Positions 1 to 7,788 are shown, counted from the first letter of the stretch. The stretch: 64,000 nucleotides of DNA from Tenacibaculum ovolyticum DSM 18103 (GCF_000430545.1 NZ_AUMF01000010.1:62001-126000); one strand, 5' to 3'. Notes: generated from the sequence alone by a model not told the origin. Numbers and translations: made by a program.

Positions 1-366
1 GTTTTTGCTGATGAGAATGATTTAGATAATTGTGTATTACTTAACGAACGTAAAGGTGTTGTTGAGGCAACAAACGGAAATATTTTTGTTGTAAAAGGTA
101 CTGTTGTAAAAACGCCAGCTTTAACTGAGGGTTGTATAAAAGGAATTATTAGAAAAAAGGTTATTGAAATTTTAGAGAAAAACCCTAATTATTCTATTGA
201 AGAAACAGCTATTTCACCATTTGAACTACAAAAAGCAGATGAGGTTTTTATAACAAATGCAATTGTAGGTATTCAATCTGTATCAAATTATCGAAAAAAA
301 GTATTTACATCAGAAGTTACTAATAAAATAAAAAGTAGTCTTAAATTAGTAATGATAACAGGTTAA
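1..366 (+). CDS. Class IV aminotransferase (PabC/IlvE-like), C-terminal part
   Basis: The window opens inside this gene; 121 codons remain and the frame is open from base 1 to a TAA. The visible part has the fold-type IV PLP enzyme features: a GVVEATNGNIF stretch, the PALTEGCIKGI segment, and the late ADEVFITNAIVGIQSV block that shapes the cofactor and substrate pocket. Such enzymes are 4-amino-4-deoxychorismate lyases or branched-chain aminotransferases. The short C-terminus and the NAIVGIQSV block favour the PabC-like group, but the catalytic lysine lies upstream of the window. The last four bases overlap the convergent yqgE-like gene. Confidence 0.75.
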   Translation, partial: VFADENDLDNCVLLNERKGVVEATNGNIFVVKGTVVKTPALTEGCIKGIIRKKVIEILEKNPNYSIEETAISPFELQKADEVFITNAIVGIQSVSNYRKKVFTSEVTNKIKSSLKLVMITG

Positions 367-920
367 TTCATTTGAATATCACTAGGGGCATTGGCCCAAA
401 TCTTATATTCACCACCCTTTTGAAGTAATTTGTTTTTCCAAAAACTCTCATTTTTGGTGTTTAAGATATTCTCGTAATCATTTTCAGAAATAAACCAAGA
501 ATCTGTGTTTAATTCATCTTCTAATTGTGTTGTTTCCCAGCCAGAATACCCTAAGAAAAACCGAATATCGGTAGGTTTTAATTGCCCTTCAGTTAAAAGG
601 TCTTTTAAAAGTTCAAAATTTCCTCCCCAATAAATACCATTAGCAACTTCAATGCTATTAGGAATTAATAGTGGTACTTTGTGTATAAAATATAAGTTGT
701 CTTGTTCTACAGGACCTCCTTGGTATACAGTAAAATCACAATCAATCTCAGGAACTAAATCATTTAAAACATGATTAGAAGGTCTATTTAAAATAAAACC
801 AACCGCATTTCTAGAGGTGTGTTCTGTTAATAGAATAATGGTTCGTTTAAAACAGCTATCGTTTAAAATAGCTGGCTTTGCAATTAATAACCTGCCTTTT
901 TCGGGGGTAAGTGCAATCAT
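363..920 (-). CDS. YqgE/AlgH family protein
   Basis: 185 aa, the normal length for the YqgE/AlgH (DUF179) family. Family hallmarks are visible: an N-terminal PEKGRLLIAKPAILNDSCFKR stretch ending in the FxRTVI-like segment, GFILNRPSN, the YQGGPV motif and a late FFLGYSGWETTQLEDEL stretch. The family is a single-domain cytoplasmic protein of unclear biochemical role; AlgH in Pseudomonas was linked to alginate regulation. It ends four bases inside the end of the convergent aminotransferase gene, so the two transcripts may interfere. Confidence 0.9.
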   Translation of the reverse strand: MIALTPEKGRLLIAKPAILNDSCFKRTIILLTEHTSRNAVGFILNRPSNHVLNDLVPEIDCDFTVYQGGPVEQDNLYFIHKVPLLIPNSIEVANGIYWGGNFELLKDLLTEGQLKPTDIRFFLGYSGWETTQLEDELNTDSWFISENDYENILNTKNESFWKNKLLQKGGEYKIWANAPSDIQMN

Positions 921-1011
921 GTTTTTTAGTATTTATATTACTAAAATAGGCAAAATATTAGTAAAAATTTAACATAATTGTTAAAAATTTTATTAAAGGG
1001 AGTTAAAAATG

Positions 1012-1761
1012 TTATATTTTTTCTAAAGTATTGATTACTTCATTTCTTTTTCTAACGGATACCGGAATTGTTTTTTTATTTTTTAAAACTAAATAACCTC
1101 CATCAGATTTAATAAACTCTTTGATATACTGTATATTAACTAGGTGGCTTTGATGAACCCTTAAAAAATCAAACTCTTTTAATATGTCTGCAAAATATTT
1201 AAGCGTCTTACCTACTAATATTTTTTGATCATTGATTAAATAAAATTCAGTATAGTTATTATCAGACTTACAACGAATAATATCGTCTAAATTTACAATG
1301 ATTATCTTATCAGAAGTGTTTAATGAAATTTTTTGAGGGCGTTGATTCGGTTTTTTTATAGATTCTTGTAAAACATTTAATTGTTCTTTGTTTGGGGTTA
1401 TTTGCTCTTTAACTTTATTAATAGCATTTGCTAAATCTTCATTAGAATAAGGCTTTAAAACATAATCTATTGCGGCAAATTTAAAAGCTTTAATAGCAAA
1501 CTCATCACTTGCAGTAATAAAAACAACTTTTGATGATAGGTTAGGGTGTATTTCAAGAACATCAAATCCAGTGCCATCACCAAGCATAATATCTAAAAAT
1601 AAAACATCAGGTTGTTTTTTTCTTAATAAAATTGAAGCTTCAACAACGCTTTTTGCTGTGCCAATAATCTCAATTTCTTTATGATGGTTTAAAATGTCGT
1701 TTTGTAGCATTTCTAAAGCAGCTGATTGATCTTCAACTAAAATGGCTGTAAGTTTATTCAT
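1012..1761 (-). CDS. LytTR-family response regulator
   Basis: About 249 aa. The N-terminal receiver domain has the acidic VED motif and the phospho-acceptor Asp57 in VLFLDIML. The C-terminal third is a LytTR DNA-binding domain (IIRCKSDNNYTEFYL, FLRVHQSHLVN, GGYLVLKNKKTIPVSVRKR). LytTR proteins bind pairs of direct repeats about two helical turns apart. I prefer the ATG at 1761 (MNKLTAILVED); one at 1770 is also possible. Both overlap the end of the metallophosphoesterase gene. It is the natural partner of the LytS-like kinase two genes upstream, and a candidate to act on the 21-22-bp direct repeats at 6.05-8.66 kb (inference). Confidence 0.93.
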   Translation of the reverse strand: MNKLTAILVEDQSAALEMLQNDILNHHKEIEIIGTAKSVVEASILLRKKQPDVLFLDIMLGDGTGFDVLEIHPNLSSKVVFITASDEFAIKAFKFAAIDYVLKPYSNEDLANAINKVKEQITPNKEQLNVLQESIKKPNQRPQKISLNTSDKIIIVNLDDIIRCKSDNNYTEFYLINDQKILVGKTLKYFADILKEFDFLRVHQSHLVNIQYIKEFIKSDGGYLVLKNKKTIPVSVRKRNEVINTLEKI

Positions 1762-2605
1762 GCGTTGCATTGGTTAATTTGAACAATGTTATTTCGGGTC
1801 TTACATTAAATCGAACTTGCCATAAATGACCTAAAGCTCTGTTTATATATAAAGTTCTCCCATCATCTAAATCTATTTTACCAGCACTATAATTTTTATT
1901 TTTAACTGGTAGTATGGGTGCTGGCAAAAAAGGCGGCTTTACTTGCCCTCCATGAGTGTGTCCAGATAAAATCCAACCTTTGTAATTATTCCAAACATCT
2001 AAATCACATACATCAGGATTATGGCATAATACTAAATTTGCTTTTTTAGAATTATGTTGCTGCATAATTGGTTTAGGGTTAAAATTTAATCCCCAATAAT
2101 CATCAAGGCCAATAATATTTAAACCATTAAAATTTTTTTGGGTATTTCTTAATACGGTTATGCCTGCTTGTTCTAATAAACTGGTAATCGTATTAGCAAC
2201 ATTTGCTTCAGTCCAGTTTTTACCATAGTCATGATTTCCTAAAATAGCAACTGTAGCAATATTACCTTTAACAGCATGTTTTAATACTTCTTCTAATTGC
2301 TTAAGTTGTTTTTTACTATCATAGCTAACAAAATCACCTGTGTATACAACATAGTCGGGATTTAATTTTTGTGCTTTTTTAAATGAATCTATAATATAGG
2401 TATAGTCAAAACGATCGCCTACATGTAAATCACTAAGTTGCATTAAATTTTTTCCGATAAGATTTGTGGGTAGGTTATTTATAGGCATTTTTTGCTGAAC
2501 AAATTCTAACCAAAAAGGTTCTATTTGCCAGCTATATATTCCACTTAAAAGTCCTGTTCCAAGTAATCCTGCAATTGTTTTTTTTATAAATTTTCTTCTT
2601 TTCAT
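1754..2605 (-). CDS. Calcineurin-like metallophosphoesterase
   Basis: 283 aa. The N-terminus MKRRKFIKKTIAGLLGTGLLSG is a twin-arginine-like or membrane-anchor signal. The phosphodiesterase metal motifs follow in order: LSDLHVGD (DxH), YTGDFVSYD (GD), GNHDYG (GNHD), LCHNPD, and GHTHGGQ (GHxH). This matches the YaeI/YkuE-type subgroup, some of which act on lipid A precursors or other phosphodiesters; the substrate here is unknown. It sits between the sensor kinase (stop 5 bp upstream) and the response regulator (overlapping start), so the three are surely co-transcribed. Confidence 0.9.
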   Translation of the reverse strand: MKRRKFIKKTIAGLLGTGLLSGIYSWQIEPFWLEFVQQKMPINNLPTNLIGKNLMQLSDLHVGDRFDYTYIIDSFKKAQKLNPDYVVYTGDFVSYDSKKQLKQLEEVLKHAVKGNIATVAILGNHDYGKNWTEANVANTITSLLEQAGITVLRNTQKNFNGLNIIGLDDYWGLNFNPKPIMQQHNSKKANLVLCHNPDVCDLDVWNNYKGWILSGHTHGGQVKPPFLPAPILPVKNKNYSAGKIDLDDGRTLYINRALGHLWQVRFNVRPEITLFKLTNATHE

Positions 2606-2610
2606 TTTTT

Positions 2611-4599
2611 TTAAAAATCAGTTTTTAAAGGGATCTTAAAAGATACTTTTGTTCCTGTGGTAATACTTTTATCAACAAGCTCTTTAATACGAAATGCATT
2701 TTTTTTAGTTAATGTTTTAATACGCTCTTTAGTAACTTTAATAGCTACTGAATTGTGAGAACTTACTTTTTTATTTTTTTTAGATTGAAGTATTCCAATA
2801 CCATTATCAATAATAGTACAGCGTAAATAATTGTTTTTAGTAGAAAAATCTAATGTTATTTTTCCTTCTTTTTTTGTTTTAATACCGTGTTTAATACTAT
2901 TTTCTACAAAAGGTTGTATAAGCATTGGGGGAATTAAAATTTCTTCAGAATCTAAATTTAAATTTGTGTTTATTTGGTAGTTAAACGGGTTCGAACTCAT
3001 TTGTTGTTCTAATTCTATGTAGTTTTTAAGAGCCGATATCTCTTCTGCTAAACTAATTTCATCTTGCCTAGAGTTATTTAAAACGCTACGTAAAAGAACT
3101 GCAAATTTACTTATGGTAGTATTTAATTCTGCAGATTTTCCTGAATTTCCTAAGGCTTTAATTCCATTTAAAACATTAAAGATAAAATGAGGATTCATTT
3201 GTAATTGCAATGCTTTTTGTTCGAGTGATAATAAATGATTTTTTAACTCTAACTTTTTTACTTTCGCTCTGTTTTTGGCTTTTATCTTTTTAATATAAAA
3301 TAAAATTGTACCACTTAGTAATAGAATACCTAAAGTAATAAGAAGCGATTGAAACCAACTTTTTTGATAGATTGGTGTATCGATAAAGAAATTAAATTTA
3401 ATAGGGGTACTTTCTATTTCCTCAATTTTAGATTGTGCTATAAAAGTATAATTACCTGCATTTAAATAAGCTAAGTCAACAGTGTTTTTGCTCGTCCAGC
3501 TACTAAATTGATTATTTAGCTTATAGCGATACAAAACCTTTTTAGGGGTATTTATATTAACAGTTTTATAGGTGAATGAAATATGGTTTTTAGTTGGCTT
3601 TAATTGTAATTTTTTAGGGTAATTATTAATATCTATAGTATCTAGTGCTTTGTAAACAACTTCGATGTTTTGAAAAGTAATTACTGGCTTTTCCTTTAAA
3701 GTTGTTTTTCCTTTTAGTTTATAAACTCCTTTGTTATTAGTCGCTATCCAAATATTTTTTTGTTTATCTTGGTAAACGGTATTTATTTTATTGGTATTTA
3801 TAGTATTGTATTTATTAATGCTTCTTTCAAAAGAGAAATTTTCGTCAAGCACAACAATTCCTTCATTTTTTGTAATAATCCAAAATTGATTATCAATTTT
3901 TTTGATGCCGGTTATTTTATTTGGAGTGGTACTAATTGTTTCAGCAATATTGTTTCTAATTAGTTTAATTCCGTTATTATAAGTAGTTGCAATACAGTTC
4001 TTATTATTAATAAGAATGGCGGTGTAATTCCCTAATCCAACTCTTTTTAAAAGTGTTGGATTAATTAATTTATCTAATTTCCAAAGACTTTTATTGGTTG
4101 CTATCCAGTAAAACCTGCCATCAAATTTTAGATCATTTATAATATTTAAATCTATTTGAAAATTTGTTCTAATGTTTGAAAGAAAATCTTCTCGAACTCT
4201 TAAAATACCTTTATTAGTTCCTAGAAAAGTACCAGTACTTGTTGTAACAATGCAATTTATTTTTTTTTCTTCAAAATTAGTGAATTTAGTACTGGTTTTA
4301 ATACTTAAACCTTTATCTGTACCTATTAAAAGATTGTTTTCTGAAGAGACAACTGTTGTTTTATTAGAAGTTAAACCATCTTTATTTGTGTAGTTAAGAA
4401 ATTCGTTTCCATCAAAACGAGATAGTCCTTTGTTAGTTGTAAGCCATATATAGCCAGTGTTATCTTGTGTAATATTAGTTATAGTAGCACTTGGTAAACC
4501 ACTGTTTGTGTTGTAGTTTTTAAACGCATTAATTTGCGCAACAACATTACATGTAGAAAATATAAAAACAAGAAAAAATAAACATCGAAGAAACTTCAT
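2611..4599 (-). CDS. Two-component regulator propeller / LytS-type sensor histidine kinase
   Basis: About 662 aa. The start at 4599 (MKFLRCLFF) gives a clean signal peptide; an upstream in-frame ATG at 4629 does not. Periplasmic part: repeated two-component-propeller blades (SGLPSATITNITQDNTGYIWLT, DGLTSNKTTVV, INTVYQDKQKNIWIAT), then a Y_Y_Y-like domain (YRYKLNNQFSSWT) and one TM helix (SLLITLGILLLSGTILFYI). Cytoplasmic part: His_kinase/LytS domain with LQMNPHFIFNVLNGIKAL carrying the phospho-accepting His, and an HATPase end with IQPFVENSIKHG and DNGIGI. Such kinases signal to LytTR regulators, and one is encoded two genes downstream. Confidence 0.93.
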   Translation of the reverse strand: MKFLRCLFFLVFIFSTCNVVAQINAFKNYNTNSGLPSATITNITQDNTGYIWLTTNKGLSRFDGNEFLNYTNKDGLTSNKTTVVSSENNLLIGTDKGLSIKTSTKFTNFEEKKINCIVTTSTGTFLGTNKGILRVREDFLSNIRTNFQIDLNIINDLKFDGRFYWIATNKSLWKLDKLINPTLLKRVGLGNYTAILINNKNCIATTYNNGIKLIRNNIAETISTTPNKITGIKKIDNQFWIITKNEGIVVLDENFSFERSINKYNTINTNKINTVYQDKQKNIWIATNNKGVYKLKGKTTLKEKPVITFQNIEVVYKALDTIDINNYPKKLQLKPTKNHISFTYKTVNINTPKKVLYRYKLNNQFSSWTSKNTVDLAYLNAGNYTFIAQSKIEEIESTPIKFNFFIDTPIYQKSWFQSLLITLGILLLSGTILFYIKKIKAKNRAKVKKLELKNHLLSLEQKALQLQMNPHFIFNVLNGIKALGNSGKSAELNTTISKFAVLLRSVLNNSRQDEISLAEEISALKNYIELEQQMSSNPFNYQINTNLNLDSEEILIPPMLIQPFVENSIKHGIKTKKEGKITLDFSTKNNYLRCTIIDNGIGILQSKKNKKVSSHNSVAIKVTKERIKTLTKKNAFRIKELVDKSITTGTKVSFKIPLKTDF

Positions 4600-4620
4600 A
4601 AAAACAAACTTAACTAATTT

Positions 4621-4682
4621 AAACGTCATTGCGATAAAGTAATCTTACTATAAATTACTTAATGTTATTCGCAATGACGTTT
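4621..4682. repeat. Inverted repeat with CGTCATTGCGA arms
   Basis: Fourteen-base arms (4621-4634 and 4669-4682) around a 34-base loop that itself contains AGTAAT/ATTACT. The arm matches the CGTCATTGCGA palindromic repeat common in Bacteroidetes intergenic regions. It lies between the lipoprotein and kinase genes and could be a REP-like element or an mRNA stem within the operon. Confidence 0.6.
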
Positions 4683-4698
4683 CCCTAAAAATATTTAA

Positions 4699-5784
4699 TT
4701 ATTTCATGGCATACAAACGCTTATTGTTTGTATCTGGTTTTACGTGTTTTAAATCGCCATAAGGTTTTATTAAGGGCTTTAGTACACATAAAACTGATGT
4801 TTTTCCTTTAATTATTAATTTCGTATCTTTTATTGTATAGGTCCATCTGAATTTATCTACAGGGATTTTTAGCTTATTCATTTTTTCCATTAAATCTTCA
4901 TCAGCAGCTATAAAATCCATAATCTCTTCTTGCATTATAAATGTTGGAATTTCATAATCTGCATTAATATAATCTACCTCTAATTTAACAGGTACGTTAT
5001 ATTGTTGTGTGTATGGTTCGCCTATATAACGTTCTCTTTCATTTGTTAAAGCTGAAAACCAGTCTATTTCTTTTTCTTCAGGGTATTTTTTTGCAATTTC
5101 TTTAGATAAATCTACCTTTCCAGGTGAATTTGCAGTTGGGTAAAATACATAATATGGTTGTGCTAAATAATGATTAGTAAATTCTCCATCGAATATATTA
5201 AAGTATGGTGAGGCAACAATTTGTGGAACCTGATTAGTAGAGAATACTTGTTTTAAGTTTTTTAAAAGCTCAGTGTTTTTACCTAAACCGTTAGAGTGAA
5301 ATACAATTTTAGTATTTGTGTTAATTCCTGCTTTTAAATTAGGTAATGTTTTTTTAGCAATACTTCTTTGTAAAGATTCTGAGGTGATTTTTTCTCCGTT
5401 TATAACTGTTTCAAGGTTCATACCTTTAAAAGGGGCATTGTAATTAACAATATGAATTTCGCCATACGGGTTTTTAGAAACATTTTTATTCATCCAAGAA
5501 ATAATTTCTTCTAACGAATATTCTTCATTTATAATTTGATAGTTTTTTTCTTTAAAATAAGCTCTAGCACTATCGTAAAACTTACTATCGTTTTTATCAT
5601 ATCCAGCAATAAATACAATTGGATTTCTTGAAGTTGCGTTAGTGTTATTTGTAGTTTTTTCTTTTTTAGCAATGTTTCCCGACTCTATATTATTGTTTTC
5701 TTTTGTTTTTTTACAGTTTGTAAATGTTCCGATTAGTAGTAGTAATCCCATTACCATTCCTACTTTTAAAATGTGTTGTTTCAT
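4699..5784 (-). CDS. Unknown lipoprotein
   Basis: 361 aa with a lipoprotein signal (LLLLIGTFTNCKK, lipid Cys at about residue 24), then a Lys/Asn/Thr-rich linker. I do not recognise the family. Residues about 55-230 read as an alternating strand/helix domain: NPIVFIAGYDK, YGEIHIVNYNAP and NTKIVFHSNGLGKN are hydrophobic strands ending in small residues. That is loosely like Rossmann or caspase-like folds, but without a catalytic pair I can defend. The C-terminus is rich in YxxxDYEIPTF-type strands. It lies just upstream of the LytS-type kinase gene, so it may share its signal or promoter. Confidence 0.7.
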   Translation of the reverse strand: MKQHILKVGMVMGLLLLIGTFTNCKKTKENNNIESGNIAKKEKTTNNTNATSRNPIVFIAGYDKNDSKFYDSARAYFKEKNYQIINEEYSLEEIISWMNKNVSKNPYGEIHIVNYNAPFKGMNLETVINGEKITSESLQRSIAKKTLPNLKAGINTNTKIVFHSNGLGKNTELLKNLKQVFSTNQVPQIVASPYFNIFDGEFTNHYLAQPYYVFYPTANSPGKVDLSKEIAKKYPEEKEIDWFSALTNERERYIGEPYTQQYNVPVKLEVDYINADYEIPTFIMQEEIMDFIAADEDLMEKMNKLKIPVDKFRWTYTIKDTKLIIKGKTSVLCVLKPLIKPYGDLKHVKPDTNNKRLYAMK

Positions 5785-5814
5785 AGGTTTAAATTTTAAG
5801 GTTATTATATATTA

Positions 5815-6030
5815 TTATTGTTTTAAAATGATTGTTATATTTTTTTCTAAACAGTAGCAGTTTGATATTTTATTTAAAATATTAGGTAGGTTTCTGTCGT
5901 TAATCCACTTTCCATTTTCTTGCTTTTTAACAGAATCAATTAATCCGTTGTTGTTTACTTCTAGCTTTAAGCTATTGTATTTATTTAAATACATTTTTAT
6001 TATCGATGAATAATTATTGTCTAACCACAT
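5815..6030 (-). CDS. Small protein of unknown function, first gene of the LytS/LytTR operon
   Basis: 71 aa (MWLDNNYSSIIKMYLNK...), no recognised family. It is supported by context: a TAnnTTTG -7 box (TAATTTTG, 6057-6050) puts the likely transcript start about 14 bases before this ATG, and the following lipoprotein gene starts 30 bases after its stop. The sequence is Asn/Lys-rich with a central NNGLIDSVKKQENGKWINDRNLP stretch that reads like a small beta-hairpin domain, and a C-terminal CYC pair. It may be cytoplasmic, as no signal peptide is seen. Confidence 0.5.
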   Translation of the reverse strand: MWLDNNYSSIIKMYLNKYNSLKLEVNNNGLIDSVKKQENGKWINDRNLPNILNKISNCYCLEKNITIILKQ

Positions 6031-6049
6031 AATACTTGTTTTATGCAGT

Positions 6050-6119
6050 CAAAATTAGGGGAGAAGTAAGGTATAATTTTAAGTTAATTAGAATTCGTAG
6101 TCAATAAATTAGAATTCGT
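6050..6119 (-). promoter_or_regulatory. Promoter with 21-bp-spaced direct repeat (LytTR-like site)
   Basis: The -7 box TAATTTTG lies at 6057-6050 (minus strand). Upstream is an exact direct repeat ATTAGAATTCGT (plus strand) at 6087-6098 and 6108-6119, start to start 21 bp, i.e. two helical turns, the geometry used by LytTR regulators. Between repeat and -7 lies AAGTAAGGTA (6064-6073), a motif also seen inside the boxes at 6.6-8.7 kb. It probably drives the operon that ends with the LytTR gene, suggesting autoregulation (inference). Confidence 0.55.
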
Positions 6120-6265
6120 TAAAAAAGAAGCGTTATAAATGTTTTGTGGAAGAAAATTAATGATTTATAAAAAATATATATATAGTTTTAATATATAACA
6201 TAAAGTTACTATGTATCAATCATTAAATATTTTGGATAGTATATTTATTAGGATAGTCATTAAAA

Positions 6266-6302
6266 AGAAAAGAAGTTGTCCTTTTGGGGTAACTTCTTTT
6301 CT
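6266..6302 (-). terminator. Hairpin terminator T1 of the array
   Basis: Stem AGAAAAGAAGTT.../...AACTTCTTTTCT, followed on the minus strand by TTTTCTTTTT. The AGAAAAGAAG stem recurs at 6671-6710 (outer flank), 6832-6870 and 7789-7822, so these terminators are related copies. No ORF is recognisable just upstream on the minus strand. Confidence 0.7.
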
Positions 6303-6429
6303 GTGTAATTAAATTAAAAGTGTCTAAATGTTTCTTTTTAGTGACCTCTTTTTATCTGGCGAGATTTACTTTATGTTTCATTTAGAAGCTTAGAAAATAA
6401 AAGTGTTTCACCCGTTTTGGGTTACATTA

Positions 6430-6460
6430 TTGTGACACAGTGTTTTGTGAAAAGTCACAA
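6430..6460. repeat. Inverted repeat TTGTGAC...GTCACAA, copy 1
   Basis: TTGTGACACAG, 13 bases, then AAGTCACAA: a 31-base element with 7-bp perfect arms. A second copy with the same length and the same conserved ends is at 7585-7615. It resembles an expanded CRP-like palindrome (TGTGA...TCACA) with a 19-base spacer, so it may be an operator or an RNA stem. Confidence 0.55.
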
Positions 6461-6503
6461 ATGGATTTAATATTGAGGAAATAGTAGGGGGAAGAATAGA
6501 AAA

Positions 6504-6527
6504 GTAGAACTCCCGAAGGAGCTCTAC
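6504..6527 (-). terminator. Hairpin terminator T2 (cassette copy 1)
   Basis: GTAGAGCTCC TTCG GGAGTTCTAC on the minus strand, a UUCG-type loop, followed by TTTTCTATTC. It directly follows the 6-codon mini-ORF at 6549-6529 and is nearly identical to T5. Confidence 0.75.
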
Positions 6528-6528
6528 A

Positions 6529-6549
6529 TTAATCTAAATTACTAATCAT
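6529..6549 (-). other. Six-codon mini-ORF (MISNLD), copy 1
   Basis: Minus strand ATG ATT AGT AAT TTA GAT TAA, preceded at three bases by GGAAGGG, a good ribosome-binding sequence. An identical unit is at 7105-7085. The ISNL part recalls the ISNLG of the GG-leader peptide gene at 8571, so this may be the stub of a leader-peptide gene, or a regulatory mini-ORF in a short RNA. Translation is unproven. Confidence 0.4.
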
Positions 6550-6572
6550 AACCCTTCCAAATTATGAAGCGG

Positions 6573-6644
6573 CAAAAATATACAATTAGAAAGAATAATT
6601 GTAGTAAAAAACCATAAAAAAAGTAAGGTAAAACCGTAAAATAT
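6573..6644 (-). promoter_or_regulatory. Box A plus TAnnTTTG promoter
   Basis: Minus strand: TTTTACGGTTTT and TTTTATGGTTTT with their ACGG/ATGG cores exactly 22 bp apart (6637 and 6615) and ACCTTAC between, then 35 bp from the second core to the -7 box TATTTTTG (6580-6573). The transcript would start near 6567 and end at T2, about 60 nt. The direct-repeat spacing is typical of LytTR-type activators. Confidence 0.6.
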
Positions 6645-6676
6645 TAATCAATAAAAAAGCAGATAAAAAAGAAAAG

Positions 6677-6710
6677 AAGTCCCTCACGGATTTTTTTTCC
6701 GAAGGGACTT
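6677..6710 (-). terminator. Hairpin terminator T3
   Basis: Stem AAGTCCCT/AGGGACTT plus an inner TCC/GGA pairing, followed on the minus strand by CTTTTCTTTTTT. Its likely promoter is the -7 box TATTTTTG at 6749-6742, giving a transcript of about 60-70 nt with no convincing ORF. A degenerate 22-bp repeat (CC at 6804-6805 and 6782-6783) lies at the place where boxes A-C occur. Confidence 0.65.
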
Positions 6711-6831
6711 TACTTGAAGGGTTGTGATAGCAATAATCATGCAAAAATATTTAAAATAAGAAAGATTAAAGTTATTAAAAAGGGAATAATACTTATGAAA
6801 AAAGGTAAAATGAAAATTAGCATAATTAAAA

Positions 6832-6870
6832 AGAAAAGAAGTAATCTTTTATAAAGGATACTTCTTTTCT
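6832..6870 (-). terminator. Hairpin terminator T4
   Basis: Long stem AGAAAAGAAGTA/TACTTCTTTTCT, followed on the minus strand by TTTTTAATT. A TAAATTTG -7 box at 6919-6912 lies upstream, so a transcript of about 75 nt consisting mainly of the hairpin is possible. No box of the A-D type is evident for this unit. Confidence 0.6.
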
Positions 6871-7059
6871 GAAAACTAATTAAATAAAAATTACAATGAA
6901 AATTTTTAATTCAAATTTATATGTTAAAGATAGTATCATGTGTAGGATTAATTAAAAAAAATAGACTAATTGAAGATAAGTATAGATGAATAGTCTATTT
7001 GTTCAAAAAAGTTGAAACTTGAATTGTGAAATTGTAGAAAAAATCAACAAATAAAAAAA

Positions 7060-7083
7060 GTAGAACCCCCGAAGGAGTTCTAC
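7060..7083 (-). terminator. Hairpin terminator T5 (cassette copy 2)
   Basis: GTAGAACTCC TTCG GGGGTTCTAC on the minus strand, the near-identical twin of T2, again directly after the MISNLD mini-ORF. Confidence 0.75.
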
Positions 7084-7084
7084 A

Positions 7085-7105
7085 TTAATCTAAATTACTA
7101 ATCAT
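7085..7105 (-). other. Six-codon mini-ORF (MISNLD), copy 2
   Basis: Identical in all 21 bases to the mini-ORF at 6549-6529, with the same GGAAGGG sequence upstream and the same hairpin downstream. Sequence further out (from the -7 box upstream) has diverged more. That pattern suggests the short transcript itself is under constraint, or that the duplication is recent. Confidence 0.4.
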
Positions 7106-7128
7106 AACCCTTCCAAATTATGAAGTGA

Positions 7129-7198
7129 CAAAAATACATACTCAAAAAGAATAATTATGAAAAAAAGACGTAAAAAAAGTATGGTTAAACCGTAAAAA
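7129..7198 (-). promoter_or_regulatory. Box B plus TAnnTTTG promoter
   Basis: Minus strand cores ACGG and ACGT again 22 bp apart with ACCATAC between; the -7 box TATTTTTG is at 7136-7129. It drives cassette copy 2, a predicted RNA of about 60 nt ending at T5. Confidence 0.58.
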
Positions 7199-7490
7199 AT
7201 TAACTAATAAAACGTAGCATTTAAGAGGCTTAACCGTTTTCTAGATACTCATGAAAATTAATAAGTGAAATAGAATAAATAGATGAGTTTTAATGTTTTG
7301 ATATAGTTGAAGTTAGGTGGTTATTAAATTAAGTTTTATTGTTTAAGGTAATTGTTTTATAAAAGTCTATTAATATATAATGGTTATTTAGCTTTTCTCT
7401 AAATTTTAATTTGATATTAAGTTTTGTACTTCTCTTGGTTGTGAAAAAGTAGTACTTTTTAAAAATAATTGTAGTTAAAAGGCATGAAAA

Positions 7491-7510
7491 AAAGCTCCAA
7501 AAGGAGCTTT
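7491..7510 (-). terminator. Hairpin terminator T6
   Basis: AAAGCTCC TTTT GGAGCTTT on the minus strand, followed by TTTTTCATG: a compact classical rho-independent terminator. There is no gene upstream on the minus strand as far as the inverted repeat at 7585-7615. Confidence 0.7.
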
Positions 7511-7584
7511 ACAATCAATTCAAATAATATAGGGATTTTATTTAGAGGGAATTATTAAAAGGGGATAAAATAATTCCTACACTA

Positions 7585-7615
7585 TTGTGACACAGCTATT
7601 TATGATAAGTCACAA
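7585..7615. repeat. Inverted repeat TTGTGAC...GTCACAA, copy 2
   Basis: Same 31-base layout as 6430-6460: TTGTGACACAG and AAGTCACAA are conserved while the 13 bases between differ. It lies between terminators T6 and T7, upstream of T6 on the minus strand; copy 1 is likewise upstream of T1. Confidence 0.55.
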
Positions 7616-7626
7616 ATAAAATGAAA

Positions 7627-7650
7627 AAAGAGTTCATTTCTGAACTCTTT
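7627..7650 (-). terminator. Hairpin terminator T7
   Basis: AAAGAGTTCA GAAA TGAACTCTTT on the minus strand, followed by TTTCATTTT. It ends the unit driven by box C, whose transcript of about 70 nt has no convincing ORF. Confidence 0.72.
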
Positions 7651-7702
7651 ATTCATAAAAGCTTTTTTCCCCATAAAGAAAGCTATTTACATTTAATATT
7701 TT

Positions 7703-7775
7703 CAAAATTAAATAATTAAGAATAAGTTGGGAGTAAAAAAAACATAAAATAAGTAAGGTAAAAACGTAAAATGTA
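7703..7775 (-). promoter_or_regulatory. Box C plus TAnnTTTG promoter
   Basis: Minus strand TTTTACGTTTTT and TTTTATGTTTTT with the A of each core 22 bp apart and ACCTTAC between; a perfect -7 box TAATTTTG at 7710-7703 lies at the same distance as in boxes A and D. Confidence 0.6.
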
Positions 7776-7788
7776 TATTAATAAAAGC

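Noticed and set aside
6690..6744. 18-codon minus-strand ORF reading MIIAITTLQVKSLRKKNP
   Set aside because: Its ATG is at or before the expected transcript start, and it runs through terminator T3.
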